A DNA stretch of 15,107 nt from JBGPIT01 sp041485125 (GTDB taxonomy: Bacteria > Desulfobacterota > Binatia > UTPRO1): contig JBGPIT010000083.1 of NCBI GenBank assembly GCA_041485125.1, positions 1-15,107 on the forward strand, given 5' to 3'. Numbering within the stretch: position 1 is the stretch's first letter; the number at the start of each line of letters is the position of its first letter. A program made the position numbers and the translations under genes. The notes beneath the pieces were generated by a model that saw nothing but the letters and a program-made list of their open reading frames with translations, was not told the origin of the DNA and did no database searches. Shown here one piece after another: positions 7,802 through 12,985 of this stretch.

Positions 7802-7850
7802 CAGGCGCCTGCGGCCGCGACGCTGTCTCGTCCACCACTCATGTTCGGAA

Positions 7851-7870
7851 CGTTTAGGATATTCTGAACG
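7851..7870. promoter_or_regulatory. Candidate operator palindrome of the GbsR/MarR regulator
   Basis: CGTTTAGGATATTCTGAACG is a 20-bp inverted repeat with eight of ten half-site bases matching. It is an AT-richer island in very GC-rich DNA. It lies one base beyond the stop of the EamA gene and 50-69 bp before the regulator ATG. MarR-family dimers typically bind palindromes of about this length next to their own gene, so autoregulation is inferred. Confidence 0.6.
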
Positions 7871-7871
7871 C

Positions 7872-8840
7872 TCAGTCAACCATGGCTACGTCCACGGGGG
7901 CGAGGGGCGGCGGGACGGCGGCACGCTGCGCGGCGCTCCGCGCGTCGGGCGCGGTCGCGAAGGCGAGGACACCGGTGACGGTCAGGGCGACGCCGATCCA
8001 CTGCCGGACCGTCGCGACCTCGCCGAGCAGCGCGTAGCTCGCCAGGAACGACAGCACCGGCACGAGCGGCACCACCACGGCCGTGCTGCGGGCGAGATCG
8101 AGACGCGCGATCGCCTGGTACCAGGCGATGGTGCCGAGATAGCAGAGGACGACGCCCTGAAAGACGAGCAGCCACGCGAGCTCGACGGCGCTGCCCTCGG
8201 CGAGGCCGACGTGCGCGCCGCGGAGCACCCAGTAGAGCGCGAGCAGGGCGCCGCCGTAGACGTAGCGCGCCGCCGTCAGGATCGGTGGCGGCACGCCACG
8301 GAGACCGCGCAGCACGATCACGTGCGACGCCTGCCAGCAGAGCGGCGTCAGGAGCAGCAGCGCGATTCCGGTCGCCGAGGAGAACGCGTGCGGCTGGATC
8401 GCGAGCGCGATGCCGCCGAGGAGGACGATGATCGCCACCACGCGCCGTCGGGTCGGGCGGTGTCCGAGGAAGAGCCACGCAACGATCAGCGCGTAGGCCG
8501 GCTCGATCTGGAGACAGAGCGTCGCCTCGATCGCGGTGGCGCGGTGCGTGCCCTCGAAGAGCAGCAAGAACGCCGCCGCGGTTCCCAGCGCGCCGATCGC
8601 AACCAGACGCATGGTGATCCTGCGCGTGACCAGGACGCGGAGCTCGCCCCGCATCGCGAGTCCGATCACGCCGACGACGCCGCCGGCGACGCTCGACGCG
8701 GTGGCGACGAAGAGCGGCGTCGCGCGCGCGCTGGTGAGCTTCACGAACGCCGGTACCAGCGCGGCGAGCAGCGCCGACATGGCGGCGAACGCGAGGCCGG
8801 TCATTTCGCCGCCACGCATCGTCGAGGACCCGGCCTTCAT
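7872..8840 (-). CDS. EamA/DMT-family transporter
   Basis: A 322-residue inner-membrane protein with about ten hydrophobic segments in two homologous halves, the EamA drug/metabolite transporter layout. The first half contains a segment ending LQIEPAYALIVAWLFLGHRPT (about 110-130), the conserved end of an EamA repeat. The second half repeats it as VPLVPVLSFLASYALLGEVATVRQWIG. Members export amino acids, metabolites or drugs; the substrate cannot be read from sequence. The ATG at 8840 is supported by AAGGG about nine bases upstream on the minus strand. ATGs at codons 8 and 13 are alternatives. The last 20 residues are a soluble tail. The start lies only 15 bases from a divergent gene, and the stop is one base from the palindrome upstream of the regulator. 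Confidence 0.88.
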   Translation of the reverse strand: MKAGSSTMRGGEMTGLAFAAMSALLAALVPAFVKLTSARATPLFVATASSVAGGVVGVIGLAMRGELRVLVTRRITMRLVAIGALGTAAAFLLLFEGTHRATAIEATLCLQIEPAYALIVAWLFLGHRPTRRRVVAIIVLLGGIALAIQPHAFSSATGIALLLLTPLCWQASHVIVLRGLRGVPPPILTAARYVYGGALLALYWVLRGAHVGLAEGSAVELAWLLVFQGVVLCYLGTIAWYQAIARLDLARSTAVVVPLVPVLSFLASYALLGEVATVRQWIGVALTVTGVLAFATAPDARSAAQRAAVPPPLAPVDVAMVD

Positions 8841-8855
8841 GTAAGAACACCCTTC

Positions 8856-9818
8856 ATGGTCATTCGGACGTCGCCGTCAAGCCGCGCACCAGCACCGACG
8901 CGAGCACGCCTCCTGGCGCTGATCACGACGGCCGTCGTGCTCGCGATCGCGAGCGCCGGCGCGCCGCCCGCGGCGGCCGAGGAGCCGTCGGGTGGCGCGG
9001 ACGGCACCGCGCCCTGCCGCTGCGACGACTTCGCGGCCCAGGTCGCGTCGACGGAAGCGCTCTTCACCGGCCGCGGCGAGGGCGCCGCCGTCCCGACGAC
9101 ACCGGCGATGCGCGCGCGCTATCGGAACGCCGTCAACGAGACCTACCGGCGCGCTGCCTGTCTCACACAGTGCGCGGCGGCCCCCGATCGCGAGCGCAAC
9201 CGGGCCCGCGTCCTGGTCGCCCAGTCCGCGTTCCGCAGCAGCGCGGCCGGTGTGCCGAAGGTCGTCGTCCAGGAGCGCTTGACCGCGGCGGTCGCGGAGA
9301 CCGATCGATGCCTCGTGCTCGAGGGTGACAGCGCCGTGTGCCACCAGCTGCACGCCACGACGCGCGGTCTGCTGTTGAAGGACTCGTGGAACCCGCTGAA
9401 CGTCGCCGCGCCGTACGCGATCCTCGCCGAGTTCCGCGCCGCGCGCGGCGACAAGGCGCCGGGCGAGGATCTCTACGACGGCGCCGCGACGCGCGGTGAG
9501 ACCTTGCTGCTGCTGCGCGCGCCGAAGTTCGCCGGCGGCGACGTCGAGGCCGCGCGCCGCATCGTCGAGCAAGCGACGCACGCGCCGCGCTTCGGCTGCG
9601 TGGTCTCGAACCAGGTCATCGTCGCCGAGGCGTCGGCACGCGGCGGCGACTACGAGCGCGCCAAGGCGGAGCTCGCCAAGGCCGTCGCCGCCGGCTTGCC
9701 GGAGTGCGGCGAGCAACGCTACGAGAACGCGCGCACCTTGGAGGACGCCAAGCGCTGTCTCGCCAAGCTCGAGGCGAGTCCTGGTGTCGATCCCGGCTGG
9801 GACGACGATTGCAGCTGA
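8856..9818 (+). CDS. Secreted cysteine-containing protein with helical-repeat (TPR-like) C-terminal half
   Basis: A 320-residue protein I cannot assign to a named family. A basic N-terminus and hydrophobic stretch (19-40) end in PAAA before EEPS, a typical Sec signal peptide cleaved near residue 41. The mature protein has ten cysteines, including CRC at 54-56 and pairs at 102/106 and 152/162, compatible with periplasmic disulfides. The second half reads as helix pairs with TPR-like spacing (LLLLRAPKFAGGDVEAARRIVEQA, then GGDYERAKAELAKAVAAG), distantly like TatT/TPR scaffolds. The ATG at 8856 lacks a clear Shine-Dalgarno. The gene is divergent from the EamA gene with 15 bases between starts and is followed by rnhA after 19 bases. 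Confidence 0.65.
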   Translation: MVIRTSPSSRAPAPTRARLLALITTAVVLAIASAGAPPAAAEEPSGGADGTAPCRCDDFAAQVASTEALFTGRGEGAAVPTTPAMRARYRNAVNETYRRAACLTQCAAAPDRERNRARVLVAQSAFRSSAAGVPKVVVQERLTAAVAETDRCLVLEGDSAVCHQLHATTRGLLLKDSWNPLNVAAPYAILAEFRAARGDKAPGEDLYDGAATRGETLLLLRAPKFAGGDVEAARRIVEQATHAPRFGCVVSNQVIVAEASARGGDYERAKAELAKAVAAGLPECGEQRYENARTLEDAKRCLAKLEASPGVDPGWDDDCS

Positions 9819-9828
9819 CCGCAGGGGT

Positions 9829-9833
9829 GGAGG
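9829..9833 (+). promoter_or_regulatory. Ribosome binding site of rnhA
   Basis: GGAGG lies four bases before a GTG codon at 9838. Together with the conserved RNase H N-terminus that follows, it sets the start of rnhA at the GTG, well inside a longer open frame that begins at 9496. Confidence 0.65.
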
Positions 9834-9837
9834 ACGC

Positions 9838-10323
9838 GTGAGCGAGCCGTTGAAGCGGGTGACGATCTATACCGACGGCGCCTGCGCCGGGAATCCCGGC
9901 CCGGGGGGTTGGGCCGCGGTGCTCATCTCCGGACGCCATCGCCGCGAGATCAGCGGCTGCGATCCCGAGACCACCAACAACCGGATGGAGATGCAGGCCG
10001 CCCTCGAAGCGCTGCAGCTCCTGAAGGATCGCTGCGAGGTCGACCTGCACACCGACTCGCAGTACCTCCGGAACGGCATGGACAAATGGCTCGCGACCTG
10101 GCGCCGCAACGGCTGGCGCACCGCCGACAAGAAACCGGTGAAGAACGTCGAGCTCTGGCAGCGTCTCGACGAGGCGGCGCACCGGCACGTCGTCCATTGG
10201 CATTGGGTGCGCGGCCACGACGGCGACGTCGAGAACGAGCGCTGCGACGAGCTCGCCAACGAGGCGATCCGCCGCGCCCGCGAGGGCGCCGAGAGCGATC
10301 GCCCGCGGCGCTTCAGCCCGTAG
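9838..10323 (+). CDS. rnhA: Ribonuclease HI
   Basis: A 161-residue cytoplasmic enzyme that cuts RNA in RNA-DNA hybrids, for example R-loops and replication primers. The catalytic set is complete: Asp13 in YTDGACAGNPGPGGWA, Glu51 in NNRMEM, Asp73 in HTDSQY, His127 in VRGHDG and Asp137 in NERCDELAN. All match E. coli Asp10, Glu48, Asp70, His124 and Asp134 with a constant shift of three. The basic handle region is present (WRRNGWRTADKKPVKN, about 88-103). Length is close to the E. coli enzyme (155). The start is a GTG with a strong Shine-Dalgarno. It lies 19 bases after the secreted-protein gene and may share its transcript; no functional link is apparent. Confidence 0.96.
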   Translation: MSEPLKRVTIYTDGACAGNPGPGGWAAVLISGRHRREISGCDPETTNNRMEMQAALEALQLLKDRCEVDLHTDSQYLRNGMDKWLATWRRNGWRTADKKPVKNVELWQRLDEAAHRHVVHWHWVRGHDGDVENERCDELANEAIRRAREGAESDRPRRFSP

Positions 10324-10352
10324 CGAACAGCCGCGCGCCGGCCGACGAGCGA

Positions 10353-10763
10353 TCAGGTCGCGCCGCCGATCGGCGTTGCGGCCGGCGTCGGCGTGAGCGT
10401 CTGCATCGGTAACGACGTCGCTTCCGGCCCCTCGCCGAACCGGCCGTCCTCGCACGTGACGATCTCGTCGATCGGCGCGCAGCGTAGCTCCGCGCCGGTG
10501 CAGCTGCCCGCGCACGCCTGGCAGCTCAGGTCCTTCTTGCACTGATCGCACTCGCGTGTGCAGCGGTCCTCGCAGTCCTCCGTCGGCAGGCAGAACTTGC
10601 GGCACTCTCTCCGGCAATCTTCATCGATGTGGCCGTCGCACACCTCGCAGATCTCCCGGGTGCGCTTGTCGTTGTTGCCGTTGCCGCACGACTGGAGCGC
10701 GACGCCGCCGAGCGCGAGCAGCGCGATCAGCACACCCACGGAGAGCACTCCGACCCTTCTCAT
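10353..10763 (-). CDS. Small cysteine-rich lipoprotein
   Basis: A 136-residue protein of no family I recognise. The signal peptide (about 1-25) ends in lipobox LQSC (23-26), predicting lipidation at Cys26. The mature part holds 14 further cysteines between residues 39 and 104 (39, 42, 50, 54, 58, 64, 68, 72, 75, 81, 84, 88, 95, 104), mostly spaced by two to five residues among acidic and basic residues. The chain ends in a Thr-Pro-rich tail (TLTPTPAATP). The cysteine pattern fits a disulfide-rich or metal-binding module outside the cytoplasm. The start is firm: AAGGAGG at 10769-10775 lies five bases before the ATG, with a TTGACA box further upstream. It converges on rnhA with 29 bases between and diverges from pilT. 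Confidence 0.78.
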   Translation of the reverse strand: MRRVGVLSVGVLIALLALGGVALQSCGNGNNDKRTREICEVCDGHIDEDCRRECRKFCLPTEDCEDRCTRECDQCKKDLSCQACAGSCTGAELRCAPIDEIVTCEDGRFGEGPEATSLPMQTLTPTPAATPIGGAT

Positions 10764-10768
10764 CGCCG

Positions 10769-10775
10769 CCTCCTT
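10769..10775 (-). promoter_or_regulatory. Strong ribosome binding site of the Cys-rich lipoprotein
   Basis: The minus strand reads AAGGAGG five bases before the ATG at 10763. This is the best Shine-Dalgarno I found in the window and suggests efficient translation of the small lipoprotein. Confidence 0.7.
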
Positions 10776-10796
10776 GCACGCGAGCCGCCCCCGTCG

Positions 10797-10825
10797 ACTC
10801 AGCCGAAGGGTCCCCGCGATGTCAA
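10797..10825 (-). promoter_or_regulatory. Possible sigma-70-type promoter of the Cys-rich lipoprotein
   Basis: On the minus strand a perfect TTGACA (10820-10825) is followed after 17 bases by CTGAGT (10797-10802), a poor -10 match with two of six bases. The position, about 35 bases before the lipoprotein start, is right. The weak -10 keeps confidence low; it may need an activator. Confidence 0.35.
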
Positions 10826-10855
10826 GTCGCTGGCGCTCTGCGCACCCTTTCGTAC

Positions 10856-10872
10856 GTGACAGCGAGTGTCAC
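10856..10872. promoter_or_regulatory. Perfect palindrome, candidate upstream activator site
   Basis: GTGACAGCGAGTGTCAC has two perfect six-base arms around a five-base centre. Its centre lies about 97 bp upstream of the -12 element of the sigma-54-like promoter of pilT. That is a usual distance for binding sites of sigma-54 enhancer-binding proteins. It could equally serve the divergent lipoprotein gene, whose start lies about 100 bp away. Confidence 0.5.
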
Positions 10873-10947
10873 CGTCCGAATTTCGACGGGCGACGCGCGC
10901 TCGTCACGTTTCGCCGCCTCGAAGGGTACTCAACTCGCGCACGATGC

Positions 10948-10963
10948 TGGCGTACGTCTTGCA
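10948..10963 (+). promoter_or_regulatory. Sigma-54 (RpoN)-type promoter of pilT
   Basis: TGGCGTACGTCTTGCA matches the -24/-12 consensus TGGCACG-N4-TTGCA: TGGC and TTGCA are exact, and the GG-N10-GC spacing is correct. The predicted start site near 10974 leaves a leader of about 27 bases containing the ribosome binding site. Pilus genes are often RpoN-dependent in Proteobacteria, which supports the call. Confidence 0.55.
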
Positions 10964-10988
10964 CGACCAGGACACGGACAGGACACAG

Positions 10989-10994
10989 AAAGGA
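10989..10994 (+). promoter_or_regulatory. Ribosome binding site of pilT
   Basis: AAAGGA lies six bases before the ATG at 11001. It supports that start over in-frame upstream codons reaching back to 10866, which would put the sigma-54-like promoter inside the gene. Confidence 0.6.
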
Positions 10995-11000
10995 ACACGG

Positions 11001-12059
11001 ATGACGCTCTCCATGGATCAGCTGCTCCGCGAAGCAATCGACAAAGGCGCATCGGACCTCCACCTGAGCGCGGGTCAGCCGCCGCGCATGCGGGTCGACG
11101 GCGACCTGACGCCGATGGAGCACGGCCCCCTCGACCAAGCGGCCGTCATGCAGCTCCTCGACGTGATCCTCACGCCGGAGCAGCGCCAGCACTTCGACAA
11201 GGAGCACGAGCTCGACTACTCCTGGGCGATCGGCGACATCGGCCGCTTCCGCATCAACGTGTTCATGCAGAGCCGCGGACCGGGCGCCGTCTTCCGGACG
11301 ATTCCGACCAAGATCCCGTCGCTCGAGTCGCTCTGCCTGCCGCCGCAGCTCGCGTCGCTCTGCGAGAAAGACCGCGGTCTCGTCCTCGTCACCGGGCCGA
11401 CCGGCTCGGGCAAGTCGACGACGCTCGCGGCCATGGTCGACGTCATCAACAGTACCTGGGACGCGCACATCCTGACCATCGAGGATCCGATCGAGTTCGT
11501 GCACCCGCCCAAGCGCTGCCTGGTGAACCAGCGAGAGGTCGGCGCCCATACCGGATCGTTCGCGAACGCGCTCCGCGGCGCGCTGCGCGAGGACCCCGAC
11601 GTGATCCTGGTCGGCGAGATGCGCGACCTCGAGACCATCTCGCTCGCGCTCACCGCCGCCGAGACGGGACACTTGGTGTTCGGCACGCTGCACACCTCGA
11701 GCGCGCCGAAGACCGTCGACCGCATCATCGACGTCTTCCCGTCGGGACAGCAGTCGCAGATTCGGACCATGCTGTCGGAGTCGCTCGAAGCGGTGGTCGC
11801 GCAGAAGCTCCTCAAGAGGAAGGGCGGCGGCCGCATCGCCTGCTGCGAGATCCTGACCGGCACCGTCGCCGTCCGGAATCTGATCCGCGAGGGCAAGCTG
11901 CACCAGATCCCATCCGCGATGCAGACCGGCCAGGCAGCCGGCATGCAGACCTTCGACATGGCGGTCGCCGATCTGATCAAGCGCGGCCTGATCGAGGCCG
12001 AGGCGCCGAAGGCGGCCGCCGGAGCCGGGCCGGCGCGCGTCACCAGCATGGCGCGCTGA
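11001..12059 (+). CDS. pilT: Type IV pilus retraction ATPase PilT
   Basis: A 352-residue hexameric secretion-type ATPase that depolymerises type IV pili from the cytoplasmic side and so drives twitching. All family motifs are present: Walker A GPTGSGKST (132-140), the Asp box HILTIEDPIEF (156-166), Walker B DPDVILVGEMRD (198-209), the His box TGHLVFGTLHT (222-232) and the PilT-specific AVRNLIRE (290-297). The N-terminal PAS-like domain starts ASDLHLSAGQPPRMRVDGDL, typical of PilT. Length is normal (about 345 in Pseudomonas). No other pilus gene is adjacent, which is common for pilT. A sigma-54-like promoter and a distal palindrome lie upstream. The last 17 residues are an Ala-rich tail beyond the conserved end. 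Confidence 0.95.
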   Translation: MTLSMDQLLREAIDKGASDLHLSAGQPPRMRVDGDLTPMEHGPLDQAAVMQLLDVILTPEQRQHFDKEHELDYSWAIGDIGRFRINVFMQSRGPGAVFRTIPTKIPSLESLCLPPQLASLCEKDRGLVLVTGPTGSGKSTTLAAMVDVINSTWDAHILTIEDPIEFVHPPKRCLVNQREVGAHTGSFANALRGALREDPDVILVGEMRDLETISLALTAAETGHLVFGTLHTSSAPKTVDRIIDVFPSGQQSQIRTMLSESLEAVVAQKLLKRKGGGRIACCEILTGTVAVRNLIREGKLHQIPSAMQTGQAAGMQTFDMAVADLIKRGLIEAEAPKAAAGAGPARVTSMAR

Positions 12060-12071
12060 CCTCGACGCGCC

Positions 12072-12093
12072 GCGACGGTGGCCGCCACGTCGC
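12072..12093 (+). terminator. Hairpin after pilT, possible terminator
   Basis: GCGAC-G-GTGG (12072-12081) pairs with CCAC-GTCGC (12085-12093) as nine base pairs with one bulged G and a CCG loop. It begins 13 bases after the pilT stop. No T-run follows, so termination is uncertain. The rest of the 112-bp gap before the methyltransferase holds only a 12-base direct repeat (12116-12127 and 12133-12144). Confidence 0.3.
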
Positions 12094-12171
12094 CAAGCGC
12101 GCGACGCCCGGCCGCATCGTCGCGGCGTCCCGATCGTCGCGGCGCGCTCCGGATCGTGCTACCGAGCGCGC

Positions 12172-12966
12172 ATGTCGACGCGCGACGACTCGCACCGCGA
12201 CGCCATCCGCGATCAGTTCACCAAGCAGGCAGTGCCCTTCGCAACCGCGCCGACGATCAAGGACGCCGACGCGCTCTCACGGCTCGTCGCCTTCGCCGGC
12301 GCGGGGCCCGACGACACCGTGCTCGACGTCGCGTGCGGGCCGGGGCTCGTCGTCTGCGCGTTCGCCGCCGTGGTGCGGCACGCGACCGGCATCGATCTCA
12401 CCCCCGCGATGCTCGAGCAGGCGCGCGCCCTGCAGCGCGAGCGCGGTCTCGCCAACGTCACGTGGCAGCTCGGCGACGCCGGCACCCTGCCCTTTCCCGA
12501 CGGCGCGTTCACGATCGTGGTCTCGCGCTTCGCGCTCCACCACATGCTCCATCCGCGCGCGGTCGTCGCCGAGATGGTCCGCGTGTGCGCGCCCGGCGGC
12601 ACCGTCGTGATCAACGATCTGAGCGGCTCCGACGATCCGGTGAAGGCGGCCGCCTTCCATGCCATGGAGATCCTGCGCGACCCGTCACACGCGCGCTCCC
12701 TGCCGCTCAGCGAGCTGCGGGCGCTCTTCACCGGCGCCGGTCTGCCCGAGCCCGCGGTCGAGCTCGACCGCAACAAGATCGAGCTCGAGGGTCTCCTCGA
12801 GCGCTCGTTTCCCGCCCCCGGCGACGGCGACGAGATCCGCGCGATGTTCGAAGCCTCGCTCGCCGACGATGCGCTCGGCATGAAGACCTACCGCAAGGAC
12901 GGTCAGATCCGCGGCGCGTTCGCCACCGCGACGTTGCGCGCGACGAAGCCGGCGCGCGGCGCCTGA
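12172..12966 (+). CDS. Class I SAM-dependent methyltransferase
   Basis: A 264-residue cytoplasmic enzyme of the UbiE/Methyltransf_11 type. Motif I is VLDVACGPG (50-58), the glycine-rich SAM loop. The acidic residue binding the ribose is likely Asp75 in ATGIDLTPAMLEQA, and the adenine-side motif is GDAGTLPFPDGAFTIVVSR (101-119). A following ALHHMLHPRAVVAEMVRVCAPGG matches motif III of this class. The C-terminal third (about 160-264) is the variable substrate-binding part, so the acceptor cannot be predicted; quinone, lipid and small-molecule acceptors are all possible. The Shine-Dalgarno is weak. It converges on the metalloprotease gene with 19 bases between stops, and co-transcription with pilT is doubtful because of the hairpin. 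Confidence 0.85.
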   Translation: MSTRDDSHRDAIRDQFTKQAVPFATAPTIKDADALSRLVAFAGAGPDDTVLDVACGPGLVVCAFAAVVRHATGIDLTPAMLEQARALQRERGLANVTWQLGDAGTLPFPDGAFTIVVSRFALHHMLHPRAVVAEMVRVCAPGGTVVINDLSGSDDPVKAAAFHAMEILRDPSHARSLPLSELRALFTGAGLPEPAVELDRNKIELEGLLERSFPAPGDGDEIRAMFEASLADDALGMKTYRKDGQIRGAFATATLRATKPARGA

Positions 12967-12985
12967 ACGCGCGACGCGCCGGTCG

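Noticed and set aside
7740..8855. Upstream part of the open frame that contains the secreted-protein gene
   Set aside because: It is antisense to the EamA and regulator genes, low in hydrophobic residues and rich in Arg/Glu; the signal peptide begins only at the ATG at 8856.
10324..10352. Terminator between rnhA and the Cys-rich lipoprotein
   Set aside because: Only a four-base GCCG/CGGC stem is visible in GC-rich sequence, with no T-run; not above chance.
10856..10872. Palindrome as a CRP/FNR-type site
   Set aside because: CRP sites need GTGA and TCAC separated by six bases; here they are nine apart, so an enhancer-binding-protein-like site is a better guess.
12116..12144. 12-base direct repeat ATCGTCGCGGCG, twice
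   Set aside because: Low-complexity GC-rich words of this kind are expected by chance, and no feature is attached to it.
10556..12610. A 684-codon plus-strand open frame
   Set aside because: It is Arg/Ala/Pro-rich without recognisable domains and overlaps pilT and the methyltransferase, which carry clear motifs in other frames.
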